From Streptomyces bluensis (GTDB lineage Bacteria > Actinomycetota > Actinomycetes > Streptomycetales > Streptomycetaceae), in NCBI RefSeq assembly GCF_014650715.1, contig NZ_BMVM01000002.1, positions 124,001 through 188,000 of the forward strand: a DNA stretch of 64,000 nt, written 5' to 3'. The position numbers were made by a program, and so were the translations under genes. Below the pieces are notes generated by a model. That model had not been told where the DNA came from, did no database searches, and was given only the letters and a program-made list of their open reading frames with translations. Positions 1-10,569 of this stretch are shown here, one piece after another; the first letter of the stretch is position 1; each line of letters opens with the position of its first letter.

Positions 1-2485
<2,485 letters not shown>

Positions 2486-2707
2486 GCCGGTCCGCACCTT
2501 TCTTGAGTGAAGTAGCAGGGGCGGGGCCCCCGCCCTTCACAGACTAGGGGGAGCCACTGACAGCGCCGGTCCTGTTTCCCCGTTGACAACAATTCCGGGC
2601 CTTCCAGCATGCCCGACGCCGCACCCGACCATATAGCACGTGCATTCGATTTGCTGGATCGGCCCGTATCCTTCACCCCATCGTGTGGCGGAGCTAGGGT
2701 CGGCGCC

Positions 2708-3436
2708 ATGATGGATCACGCACACGACCTGGCCTCTGTACGTGACGCGACCGAGCGGCTCCTCACCGCAGCCGCCGAACTGGACAACGCTCGCGTCGCG
2801 GAACCGTCACGACTGCCCGGCTGGACCCGGGGCCACATCCTCGCCCACCTCGCCCGCAACGCGGACGCCCTCGTGAACGTCCTCCAGGGGCGCCCCATGT
2901 ACGCCTCCGGGGCCGCCCGGGACGCCGACATCGAGCGGGACGCACCGCGCGCCCTGGACGTCCAGCTCGCCGACGTGCGCGACAGCGCGGACCGCTTCCA
3001 GGAGACCGCCTCCGTCTTCGCGGACTGGTCACGCACCGTGGAGCTGCGCAACGGCGTGACCGACCAGGCCGCGAGGGTTCCGTTCCGGCGCTGGATCGAG
3101 GTGGAGCTCCACCATGTGGACCTCGGCATCGGGTACGACCTGGAGGACCTGCCGGAGGAATTCACGCAGCGGGAGATCGACTTCCTGGCCGCCCGGTTCC
3201 GCGGCCACCCCGACGTCCCCGCGCTGCTGATCAAACAGGACGACGGGAGCGCGATCCCCAGCGGAGCCGTCGAGTCCGTCTCCGCGGACCAGCTCGCCAG
3301 CGGCTACGAGCCACCCCTTCCCGCGCTCACGGTCAGCGGCCACCGGGCCGACCTGCTCGGGTGGCTGGCGGGCCGCCGCGACGGCTCCGCACTGCACGTC
3401 GAGGGAGGAGCGATCCCGTCGCTGCCCCCGCTATAG
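2708..3436 (+). CDS. Maleylpyruvate isomerase family mycothiol-dependent protein
   Basis: This 242-aa protein matches the MDMPI/DinB-like family of mycothiol-dependent maleylpyruvate isomerases. The N-terminal helix bundle has the characteristic stretch LPGWTRGHILAHLARNADAL (about residues 36-55). Its two histidines, together with the EVELHHVDLG segment near residue 134, are the usual metal ligands. The substrate cannot be read from sequence; actinobacterial paralogues often act as generic mycothiol S-transferases. Two adjacent ATG codons (2708, 2711) follow a weak GGAG. The frame is open further upstream to 2609, but that extension is not family-like. The MBL-fold gene follows 10 nt after its stop, so the two are probably co-transcribed. 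Confidence 0.85.
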   Translation: MMDHAHDLASVRDATERLLTAAAELDNARVAEPSRLPGWTRGHILAHLARNADALVNVLQGRPMYASGAARDADIERDAPRALDVQLADVRDSADRFQETASVFADWSRTVELRNGVTDQAARVPFRRWIEVELHHVDLGIGYDLEDLPEEFTQREIDFLAARFRGHPDVPALLIKQDDGSAIPSGAVESVSADQLASGYEPPLPALTVSGHRADLLGWLAGRRDGSALHVEGGAIPSLPPL

Positions 3437-3446
3437 GCTTGCGGCC

Positions 3447-4103
3447 ATGACGTACAGCGGAGCGGTGACGGTCGGCGGCCCTGCGGATGTGCACGAACTT
3501 CAGGACCTGATGATCTCCAAGGTCGCGGTGGGCCCGATGAACAACAACGCGTACCTGCTGCGCTGCCGGGCCACCGACGAGCAGTTGCTGATCGACGCGG
3601 CGAACGACGCGGACACGCTGCTCACGCTGATCGGCGACGACGGCATCGCGTCCGTCGTCACCACGCATCAGCACGGCGACCACTGGCAGGCGCTCGCCGA
3701 GGTCGTGGCGGCCACGCGCGCGCGTACGTACGCGGGCCGGGACGACGCCGACGGTATCCCGGTGCCGACCGACGTCCCGGTCGACGACGGCGACACGATC
3801 CGGGTGGGGCGCGTCGAGCTGACCGCACGCCACCTGGTGGGCCACACCCCCGGCTCGATCGCGCTCGTCTACGACGACCCGCACGGGCACCCCCATGTGT
3901 TCACAGGGGACTGCCTCTTCCCGGGAGGTGTGGGCAACACACGTAAGGACCCGAAGGCGTTCGCCCGTCTGATCCACGACGTCGAGACGAAGATCTTCGA
4001 CGCGCTCCCGGACGAGACGTGGGTCTACCCCGGCCACGGCAACGACACGACGCTGGGCGCGGAGCGTCCGCACCTTCCGGAGTGGCACGCACGGGGCTGG
4101 TGA
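3447..4103 (+). CDS. MBL-fold metallo-hydrolase (glyoxalase II-like)
   Basis: This is a 218-aa cytoplasmic metallo-beta-lactamase-fold hydrolase. The zinc motif reads THQHGDHW at about residues 71-78. Further ligands follow in VGHTPGS (about 130), FTGDCLFPGG (about 151) and YPGHG (about 192). Length and motif order resemble hydroxyacylglutathione hydrolase-like proteins. Because actinobacteria use mycothiol rather than glutathione, a thioester of mycothiol is a plausible substrate, especially next to a mycothiol-dependent isomerase-like gene; that is inference. The ATG lies 10 nt after the preceding stop. No strong Shine-Dalgarno is seen, which is consistent with translational coupling. Confidence 0.85.
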   Translation: MTYSGAVTVGGPADVHELQDLMISKVAVGPMNNNAYLLRCRATDEQLLIDAANDADTLLTLIGDDGIASVVTTHQHGDHWQALAEVVAATRARTYAGRDDADGIPVPTDVPVDDGDTIRVGRVELTARHLVGHTPGSIALVYDDPHGHPHVFTGDCLFPGGVGNTRKDPKAFARLIHDVETKIFDALPDETWVYPGHGNDTTLGAERPHLPEWHARGW

Positions 4104-4455
4104 CCCCTGGCGGTCCCACCCCTGAAGTCCCCGATGCCGGGGCGGCAGTTGGTGCACGACCCCGGCGCACACTGCCGAGCACACGCCGCACGCGCCCCGT
4201 GTGAACCGACCGCACACGCTGGTGCCCTTCGCGCGCTCCCGGCGCAGTCAATGGCGCAGTCCACTGGAAGTGGTCCGCACAGGATGACGGCTCCTGCGCG
4301 GTATGGGCCGCCGGCCGCTCAAGCCCCGCCCTCGGCCGGCGGCCCCTCTGGGTTTCTCGTCCAGCATTCACGAAACAGCAACACACGTTCTCGATATGCG
4401 GACAAATGCCGCCGTGACCTCGACAAACGGGACGCCTCACTGTCACCCTCCCGCC
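4104..4455. other. 352-nt intergenic region with no recognised gene
   Basis: The stretch between the hydrolase and the ABC importer holds no convincing gene. A short hairpin (ccccg-atgc-cgggg near 4130) may end the upstream transcript. The segment from about 4350 to 4420 is less GC-rich than its surroundings and is the likeliest place for the importer promoter. An in-frame ATG at 4396 could extend the binding protein by 20 residues, but neither this ATG nor 4456 has a good ribosome binding site. Confidence 0.4.
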
Positions 4456-5349
4456 ATGCATGCCGTCCCTGGAACGCCTCGCGCCCTGCGCCGCGCCGCC
4501 TACGCCGCCACCGTCGCCCTGCTCGCCGCCGCCGTGGGCTGCGCCCCGCAGCCGGACGACAACGCCTCCGACAAGGCCTCCGGATCCGCCCAGGAGACCT
4601 GCGCCAAGGGCGAGTTGAACACCGCGACGTCCGGCAAGCTGACGATCGCGACCGACAAACCGGCGTACGAACCCTGGTTCAAGGACGACGATCCCGCGAG
4701 CGGCGAGGGCTTCGAGTCAGCCGTCGCCTACGCCGTGGCGAAGCAACTCGGGTACGACAAGGCCGACGTGGTCTGGCAGACCGTGCCCTTCAACAAGGCT
4801 TTCGCACCCGGTGAGAAGACATTCGACTTCGACATCAACCAGGTGTCGATCAGTGAGGAGCGCAAGAACGCCGTGGACTTCTCGTCCGGCTACTACGACG
4901 TGCGCCAGGCCGTCGTCGCGCTGAAGGACTCCAAGGCCGCCAAGGCCACGAGCATCGCCGGCCTCAAGGATGTGAAGCTGGGCGCCCAGGTCGGCACCAC
5001 CAGCCTCGCCTCCATCAACGATGTGGTGAGGCCCCGTCAGGACGCCGCCGCCTTCGCGAAGAACGACCAGGCCAAGGCCGCGCTGAAGAACGGCCAGGTC
5101 GACGCCGTCGTGGTGGACCTGCCGACCGCCTTCTACATCACCGCGGCCGAGGTGACGGACGCGAGGATCGTGGGGCAGTTCGAGAACCGGGGTGGCACGC
5201 CGGAGCAGTTCGGCCTCGTCCTCGACAAGGGCAGCGCGCTCACGTCGTGCGTGACGGACGCCGTGGACGCCCTCCGCGAGGACGGCACGCTGGCACGGAT
5301 CGAGAAGCAGTGGCTGTCCGACGCCGTCGACGCCCCGGTGCTCAAGTGA
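4456..5349 (+). CDS. Polar amino acid ABC transporter substrate-binding lipoprotein
   Basis: This 297-aa protein is a family 3 solute-binding protein (glutamate/glutamine type) of an ABC importer. It starts with a basic n-region and hydrophobic stretch ending in the lipobox-like AVGC, so Cys29 should be lipidated and the protein anchored outside the membrane. The mature part has the SBP_bac_3 pattern: GKLTIATDKPAYEPW, then FDFDINQVSISEERKNAVDF and a C-terminal RIEKQWL. Its stop overlaps the permease start (GTGA), and the ATPase gene follows, giving a complete importer in the order binding protein-permease-ATPase. The exact ligand is not determinable. The start is uncertain because no clear Shine-Dalgarno precedes ATG 4456. 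Confidence 0.92.
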   Translation: MHAVPGTPRALRRAAYAATVALLAAAVGCAPQPDDNASDKASGSAQETCAKGELNTATSGKLTIATDKPAYEPWFKDDDPASGEGFESAVAYAVAKQLGYDKADVVWQTVPFNKAFAPGEKTFDFDINQVSISEERKNAVDFSSGYYDVRQAVVALKDSKAAKATSIAGLKDVKLGAQVGTTSLASINDVVRPRQDAAAFAKNDQAKAALKNGQVDAVVVDLPTAFYITAAEVTDARIVGQFENRGGTPEQFGLVLDKGSALTSCVTDAVDALREDGTLARIEKQWLSDAVDAPVLK

Positions 5350-6254
5350 CGGTCGTGAAGGAGCAGTCCGGGCAGGACAATCCGGGCGGCACGCGGGACG
5401 GGCACGGCGCGTACGTCCCCTCCCCGCGACGGATCGAGCGCGAGGCCTACAAGCGTGCCCGTGCCCGCCGCGCGACGGCGATCGCCGCGCTCTCGACCCT
5501 GGGCACAGGTGCGCTGCTCTACCTGATCGTCGTCAACGCGCCCGGCTGGCCACGTACCAGGGAGACCTTCTTCAACTGGGAGTACGCGCGTGAGGCGTTC
5601 CCTCAGGTCCTCGAAGGCCTGTGGCTCAACGTCCGGCTGCTGCTGGTGTGCGGTGCCGCGGTGCTCGTCCTGGGCATGCTCATCGCCATCGCGCGCACCC
5701 TGCCCGGCCCGGTCTTCTTCCCTGTGCGGGCGCTGGCCGCCGCGTACACCGACTTCTTCCGCGGACTACCGCTCATCATCACTTTGATGATCGTCGTCCT
5801 GGGCGTCCCGGCTCTGCGGCTGCAGGGCGTGACCGTCGACCCGGTGCTGCTGGGCGGTACCGCACTGACGCTGACGTACTCGGCGTACGTCGCCGAGGTG
5901 TTCCGCGCCGGCATCGAGTCCGTGCACCCCTCGCAACGGGCGGCGGCACGCTCTCTCGGCCTGACCAACCGGCAGGCACTGCGGCATGTCGTCCTCCCCC
6001 AGGCGGTGCGCCGCCAGGTGCCGCCGCTGCTCAATGACCTGGTGTCGCTGCAGAAGGACACCGGGCTCGTGTCGATCGGCGGCGCGGTCGACGCCGTGCG
6101 CGCGGCCGACATCATCGTGGGCCGCAGCCTCAACTACACGCCGTACATCGTCGCCGGGCTCGTCTTCGTCGCGCTGACCATCCCGATGACCCGCTTCACG
6201 GACTGGGTCACGGCCCGCATGGACCGGCGCCGGGCCCAGGGAGGCACGCCATGA
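5346..6254 (+). CDS. Polar amino acid ABC transporter permease
   Basis: This is a 302-aa inner-membrane subunit of the HisMQ/GlnP type. An unusually long polar, basic N-terminal region precedes the first membrane segment (ALSTLGTGALLYLIVV, about residue 55). The EAA loop that contacts the ATPase is clear at about residues 178-225 (AEVFRAGIESVHPSQRAAAR and following LGLTN). GTG 5346 overlaps the upstream stop by 4 nt (GTGA), and the 3' end overlaps the ATPase gene by 4 nt (ATGA), so all three subunits are translationally coupled. GTG 5355 is an alternative start. Only one permease gene is present, so the channel is probably a homodimer. Confidence 0.93.
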   Translation: MTVVKEQSGQDNPGGTRDGHGAYVPSPRRIEREAYKRARARRATAIAALSTLGTGALLYLIVVNAPGWPRTRETFFNWEYAREAFPQVLEGLWLNVRLLLVCGAAVLVLGMLIAIARTLPGPVFFPVRALAAAYTDFFRGLPLIITLMIVVLGVPALRLQGVTVDPVLLGGTALTLTYSAYVAEVFRAGIESVHPSQRAAARSLGLTNRQALRHVVLPQAVRRQVPPLLNDLVSLQKDTGLVSIGGAVDAVRAADIIVGRSLNYTPYIVAGLVFVALTIPMTRFTDWVTARMDRRRAQGGTP

Positions 6255-7015
6255 GTGAGTTTGCGGAGCAGTCCTCGGTGTTGCGGATGGAGTCCGTCCG
6301 CAAAACCTTCGGCGGTACGGTCGTCCTGCGCGATGTCGATCTGGAGGTCGCCCCGCACACGGTGACCGCGCTGATCGGCGCCTCCGGGTCCGGCAAGTCG
6401 ACGCTACTGCGCTGCGCCAACCTCCTGGAGGAGATCGACGACGGGGCGATCTGGCTGGACGGTGAGGAGATCACCGACCCGCGGGCCGACCAGGACGCCG
6501 TGCGCCGCCGGATCGGCGTGGTCTTCCAGGCGTACAACCTCTTCCCGCACATGACCGTCCTGGAGAACATCACCCTCGCCCCCCGCCGCGTCCACGGCGT
6601 GGCCCGCGCGGAAGCCGAGGAGCGTGCCCGGGAGCTGCTGGAGCGGCTCGGGCTCGGCGCCAAGGCGGGCGAGTACCCCGACCGGCTGAGCGGCGGGCAG
6701 CAGCAACGGGTCGCCATCGTCCGCGCGTTGGCCGTGCGGCCCCGGCTGCTCCTCCTCGACGAGATCACCGCCGCCCTCGACCCCGAACTCGTGGGCGAGG
6801 TCCTCACCGTCGTCCGGGATCTCAAGGGCGAGGGCATGACCATGGTGCTGGCGACGCACGAGATGGGTTTCGCCCGCGAGGTCGCGGACCAGGTGTGCTT
6901 CCTGGACGGCGGTGTGGTGCTGGAGCGCGGCACCGCCGAGCAGGTCTTCGGAGAGCCGCGGCAGGAGCGCACTCGGCGCTTCCTGCGGCGGGTCATGGAC
7001 GCCGGACGTCTCTGA
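6251..7015 (+). CDS. Polar amino acid ABC transporter ATP-binding protein
   Basis: This 254-aa ATPase of the GlnQ/HisP class energises the importer encoded immediately upstream. It has Walker A GASGSGKST (about residue 44), a Q-loop (VFQAYNLFPH), the signature LSGGQQQRV (about 148), Walker B LLLLDEITAALDPE and the switch histidine LATHEM. The ATG overlaps the permease stop in ATGA. The gene converges on aroQ, and a short GC hairpin (gacccgg/ccgggtc, 7033-7054) between the two may act as a terminator. Confidence 0.96.
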   Translation: MSEFAEQSSVLRMESVRKTFGGTVVLRDVDLEVAPHTVTALIGASGSGKSTLLRCANLLEEIDDGAIWLDGEEITDPRADQDAVRRRIGVVFQAYNLFPHMTVLENITLAPRRVHGVARAEAEERARELLERLGLGAKAGEYPDRLSGGQQQRVAIVRALAVRPRLLLLDEITAALDPELVGEVLTVVRDLKGEGMTMVLATHEMGFAREVADQVCFLDGGVVLERGTAEQVFGEPRQERTRRFLRRVMDAGRL

Positions 7016-7052
7016 ACGGGGCCCGCGGACCCGACCCGGTCCGTGTGCCGGG

Positions 7053-7526
7053 TCAGGCGCCCTCCTGCCCGGCCCCCACCAGCGCCGCGACGCGCTCCAC
7101 CCCGAACACGTATCCCTGAACCCCGCAGCCCGCGATGACCCCGTCCGCGCGGAGCGAGACATAGGAGTGGTGCCGGAACTCCTCGCGTTTGTGGATGTTG
7201 GAGATGTGGACCTCCAGCACGGGCAGGCCGTCACAGGTGTTGAGCGCGTCCAGGATCGCGACCGAGGTGTGCGAGTAGGCGCCCGGGTTGATGACGATGC
7301 CGGCGTGGTTCAGGCGCGCCTCGTGGATCCAGTCGACGAGCTCGCCCTCGTGGTTGGACTGCCGGAAGTCCACCGTGCCGCCGTGCGCGGCCGCGGCCTT
7401 GGCGCACAGGGCTTCCACGTCGGCGAGCGTGTCGGAGCCGTAGATCTCGGGCTGGCGCTGGCCGAGGAGGTTCAGGTTGGGCCCGTTGAGGATCATGATC
7501 GGGGCGTTGGCGAGGGTGCGAGGCAC
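7053..7526 (-). CDS. aroQ: Type II 3-dehydroquinate dehydratase
   Basis: AroQ converts 3-dehydroquinate to 3-dehydroshikimate, either in the shikimate pathway or in quinate breakdown. The 157-aa length is normal for the dodecameric type II enzyme. Family motifs are all present: [19 protein letters not shown] with the catalytic Arg and Tyr, [26 protein letters not shown] and the catalytic His segment EVHISN. GTG 7526 is preceded by GGAGG 4 nt upstream. The frame is open farther upstream without family similarity. It is divergent from an MHS-type transporter, a family that includes shikimate permeases, which hints at a catabolic or uptake role. Confidence 0.96.
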   Translation of the reverse strand: MPRTLANAPIMILNGPNLNLLGQRQPEIYGSDTLADVEALCAKAAAAHGGTVDFRQSNHEGELVDWIHEARLNHAGIVINPGAYSHTSVAILDALNTCDGLPVLEVHISNIHKREEFRHHSYVSLRADGVIAGCGVQGYVFGVERVAALVGAGQEGA

Positions 7527-7845
7527 GGTTCCTCCGGTCCGGTGGGCGGGAGCGGCCCGGTGGAGGCCGCTGCTCAGACCCGGTCTATCACGGTGTACTG
7601 ACACGCCACGGGCCCGGACCACATGACGACTCCCGCCTACCGTTCCCGAGCAGTGAGCGGGAGGCCGTCCTGCGCGCGCAGCGGATATACGCCCCGGACA
7701 TGACCGGTCGTCATCCTCCATGGGGGCGTGATTCGCGCGAACAAACCCGCCCGGCGCATCACGGTGACGTACTGAGACCTACTCACGTCGTACGAGCCAC
7801 CGTGCGCCCCCGTAACCGGCGATCACCGTGGGTAGTTGACGCGGC
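7527..7845. other. 319-nt divergent intergenic region, aroQ / transporter
   Basis: This stretch separates two divergently transcribed genes and must hold both promoters. I see no gene, no strong inverted repeat and no convincing consensus promoter. Open frames crossing it on the minus strand are ordinary high-GC open frames without family similarity. Confidence 0.4.
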
Positions 7846-9162
7846 ATGCGCCATGCACACACCGTGAAACCGCCCTCCATGTTGCGGCTCGCGTCCGCCT
7901 CGCTGGCCGGGACGGCCATCGAGTTCTATGACTTCTTCGTGTACGGCACCGCGGCCGCACTGGTCCTGGGACCGCTGTTCTTCCCGACGTTCTCGCCGGT
8001 GGCGGGCATACTCGCGGCTTTCGCGACCTTCGGCGTCGGCTTCGTGGCACGTCCCCTGGGATCGGTGCTGTTCGGGCACATCGGGGACCGGCACGGGCGA
8101 CGACCGGTCCTCGTCGGCTCGCTGCTGTTGACCGGCGCGGCGACGGTCGCCGTCGGCTGTGTCCCGACGTACGACTCGATCGGTGTGGCCGCGCCCGCGC
8201 TCCTGCTCGGCTTGCGTTTCCTGCAGGGGCTCGGCCTCGGCGGGGAGTGGGGTGGTGCGGTGCTGCTGACGGCGGAGCACGCGCCCGCCGAGCGGCGCGG
8301 GCTGTGGTCGAGCTTCCCCCAGGTCGGCCCGGCGGTGGGGTTCTTGCTGGCCAACGGCGTGATGCTGCTGCTGTCGGCGACGCTGTCGGACGCCCAGTTC
8401 GCGGCCTGGGGCTGGCGGGTGCCGTTCTGTGCGGCGGGAGTACTGGCCCTCGCCGGGCTGTGGCTGCGCTCCTCGCTCGCCGAGAGCCCTCAGTTTCTCG
8501 GTATCGACGACCACGCGCGCGTACCGCTCGCCGAAGTGGCGCGCGGTCACTGGCGGCTGGTGCTGCTGACGGCGGGGGCGCTCGCGATCGGGTATGCCGT
8601 GTTCTACGCGGTGACGACCTGGTCCCTCGCGTACGCCACCGAACGGCTCGGCGTGGACCGTACGGTCATGCTGGCCTGCATCATGGCCGCCGTGGTCGTG
8701 AAGGGCGCGCTGACGCCGTTGGCGGCGATGCTCGGTGACCGGTTCGGCCGGCGGCCGATGTGTCTGGTCGGCTGTACGGCGACCGCACTGTGGATGTTCC
8801 CCATGGTGAGTCTCCTGGCGACCGGTGAGCCGCTGCTGATGTTCTTCGGCTTCCTGGTGGCGATGCTCGCGTTCATCACCATGTTCGCCGTGATCGCCGC
8901 GTATCTGCCGGAGCTGTACGAGCCCCGTGTGCGCTGCACGGGGGCCGCCGTGGGTTACAACCTTGGCGGAGTGCTCGGCGGCGCGCTGACACCGATCGTG
9001 GCCACGGCCGTGGCCCAGGGCGAGGGGACTCCCTGGGGTGTGGCCGCGTATCTGACGGGGATCGCTCTGCTGAGCCTCGGCTGCTTCGCGCTGCTGCCGG
9101 AGACGCGACCGGTGCGGGTGGTCGCGGCAGAAACCACCGCCGGCGAGGCAGCGGCCGGGTGA
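7846..9162 (+). CDS. MFS transporter, metabolite:proton symporter (MHS) family
   Basis: This 438-aa, twelve-helix carrier belongs to the MHS branch of the major facilitator superfamily (ShiA, ProP and citrate relatives). The N-terminus contains the family stretch GTAIEFYDFFVYGTAAAL. Loop 2-3 has GHIGDRHGRRPVL, followed by LRFLQGLGLGGEWGGAVLL. A second, weaker copy of the loop motif occurs in the C-terminal half (LGDRFGRRP). The substrate is an organic acid or zwitterion that cannot be named from sequence. Divergence from aroQ makes shikimate or quinate a testable guess. ATG 7846 is the natural start; ATG 7879 is possible. A strong hairpin follows the stop. Confidence 0.88.
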   Translation: MRHAHTVKPPSMLRLASASLAGTAIEFYDFFVYGTAAALVLGPLFFPTFSPVAGILAAFATFGVGFVARPLGSVLFGHIGDRHGRRPVLVGSLLLTGAATVAVGCVPTYDSIGVAAPALLLGLRFLQGLGLGGEWGGAVLLTAEHAPAERRGLWSSFPQVGPAVGFLLANGVMLLLSATLSDAQFAAWGWRVPFCAAGVLALAGLWLRSSLAESPQFLGIDDHARVPLAEVARGHWRLVLLTAGALAIGYAVFYAVTTWSLAYATERLGVDRTVMLACIMAAVVVKGALTPLAAMLGDRFGRRPMCLVGCTATALWMFPMVSLLATGEPLLMFFGFLVAMLAFITMFAVIAAYLPELYEPRVRCTGAAVGYNLGGVLGGALTPIVATAVAQGEGTPWGVAAYLTGIALLSLGCFALLPETRPVRVVAAETTAGEAAAG

Positions 9163-9212
9163 CGCAGGCGCCCACCGCCGCGACTGCCGACTGAGACGAA
9201 CACTACGGCGGC

Positions 9213-9260
9213 AAGCACCGGGAGCGGTGGCCGGCAATGCGGCCACCGCTCCCGGTGCTT
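9213..9260. terminator. Bidirectional terminator hairpin (21-bp perfect stem)
   Basis: The arms at 9213-9233 and 9240-9260 are perfect complements (21 bp) around a 6-nt loop (gcaatg). The hairpin sits between the convergent MFS gene and terC and can act in both directions. There is no T-run, as is common for Streptomyces terminators. Confidence 0.85.
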
Positions 9261-9267
9261 ACTGTCG

Positions 9268-10284
9268 CTACGCCTGAGGCCGTCCGGCCTCGACGCTGTC
9301 CTGCGGAGCACCTTCGGTCTCCTTCTGCGCCGCCTCGGCCGCCGCCTGCTTCTTGGAAGCCATCAGGCTGGTGATCGTGGTGACGATCAGGACCGAGCAG
9401 ATCACACCGAGCGAGACCGGTATGGAGATCTCGGGGACATGGACCCCGGACTCGTGCAGGGCGTGCAGCACCAGCTTCACACCGATGAAGCCGAGGATCA
9501 CCGACAGGCCGTAGGAGAGGTGGACCAGCTTCTTCAGCAGGCCGCCGATGAGGAAGTACAGCTGGCGCAGGCCCATCAGCGCGAACGCGTTGGCCGTGAA
9601 CACGATGTACGGGTCCTGGGTCAGACCGAAGATCGCCGGGATGGAGTCGAGCGCGAAGAGCACATCCGTCGTACCGATGGCGAGCATCACGACCAGCATC
9701 GGCGTCATGACGCGCTTGCCGTTCTGCTCGATCCACAGCTTGGTGCCGTGGTAGCGGTCCGCGACCCCGAAGCGCCTCTCGGCGGCCTTGAGCAGCTTGT
9801 TCTCCTCCCACTCCTCCTCGGACTCGTCGGCCCTGGCCTCCTGGATCAGCTTCCAGGCGGTGTAGATCAGGAAGGCTCCGAAGATGTAGAAGACCCAGGC
9901 AAAGCTGGAGAGGATCGCGGCACCCGCGGCGATGAAGACCGCGCGGAGCACGAGGGCTATCAGTACGCCGATCAGCAGTACGCGCTGCTGGTACTGCGAG
10001 GGCACCGAGAACTTCGCCATGATCAGGACGAAGACGAAGAGGTTGTCGACGCTCAGCGACTTCTCGGTGATGAAGCCGGCGAAGAACTCCCCGGCGGGCT
10101 GGCCGCCGCCGAAGACGAGCAGGCCGAGTCCGAAGAGCGCGGCCAAGACGATCCAGACGATCGTCCAGATCCCGGCTTCCTTGATTGATACGTCATGGGG
10201 CTTGCGGCCGATGAAGAAGTCGACCGCGATGAGGGCGGCAAGGCCCACGATGGTCAGGACCCACAGGGTCGTGGAAACATCCAC
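9268..10284 (-). CDS. TerC family membrane protein, probable Mn2+ exporter
   Basis: This 338-aa multi-spanning TerC/Alx/MeeY family protein has several membrane helices (LWVLTIVGLAALIAVDFFIG at the N-terminus). It also carries the conserved acidic metal-site stretches EKSLSVDNLFVFVLIMAKF and ALDSIPAIFGLTQDPYIVF. Characterised relatives export manganese or help metallate secreted proteins. GTG 10284 has GGAGG 4 nt upstream. That ribosome binding site lies inside a predicted switchable stem of the leader, described separately. Two TerD-domain genes lie upstream on the same strand, so this is a Ter-type stress neighbourhood. Confidence 0.93.
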   Translation of the reverse strand: MDVSTTLWVLTIVGLAALIAVDFFIGRKPHDVSIKEAGIWTIVWIVLAALFGLGLLVFGGGQPAGEFFAGFITEKSLSVDNLFVFVLIMAKFSVPSQYQQRVLLIGVLIALVLRAVFIAAGAAILSSFAWVFYIFGAFLIYTAWKLIQEARADESEEEWEENKLLKAAERRFGVADRYHGTKLWIEQNGKRVMTPMLVVMLAIGTTDVLFALDSIPAIFGLTQDPYIVFTANAFALMGLRQLYFLIGGLLKKLVHLSYGLSVILGFIGVKLVLHALHESGVHVPEISIPVSLGVICSVLIVTTITSLMASKKQAAAEAAQKETEGAPQDSVEAGRPQA

Positions 10285-10288
10285 TGCG

Positions 10289-10457
10289 CCTCCGGCAGTA
10301 CGTAACGGCAAAGTCAGCGTCGTCGCTGCCGGAGGTCTCTTCCACCCGTGCCACCGCTGGCGTCTGACACGCCTGGTGCCGCCGGGCCGACGCCCCGGGA
10401 TCTGGCCAGATCCGTATTGACGGGTACGCCGCAACTGGTAGGGAGTACTCCCCTCCG
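10289..10457 (-). promoter_or_regulatory. yybP-ykoY-like Mn2+ riboswitch in the terC leader
   Basis: Read on the minus strand, the terC leader has the layout of the yybP-ykoY aptamer. A P1 strand CGGAGG (10457-10452) is followed directly by GGAGTA (10451-10446, giving the hallmark GGGGAGUA). At the far end GAGA precedes the complementary P1 strand CCTCCG (10335-10330, giving GAGACC). The 3' strand continues as CCTCCGGCAG (10335-10326), a perfect 10-nt complement of CTGCCGGAGG (10298-10289), which contains the terC Shine-Dalgarno. The two helices exclude each other, so metal-stabilised P1 should free the ribosome binding site and switch translation on. TerC exporters are established targets of this class; the mechanism here is inferred from pairing. 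Confidence 0.75.
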
Positions 10458-10569
10458 TACGGAAAAGAGTACTCGAATCACCAAGGAAAGGTAAAGCGGC
10501 TGGTAAAAGAAGATCCAAAACTGCTGGTCAAACAGGCTTTGGCCAGGCTTGGCGCATCGCTCGGTCGGG

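Noticed and set aside
2486..2707. SOS/LexA box for uvrA
   Set aside because: No GAAC-N4-GTTC-like palindrome was recognised in the intergenic region.
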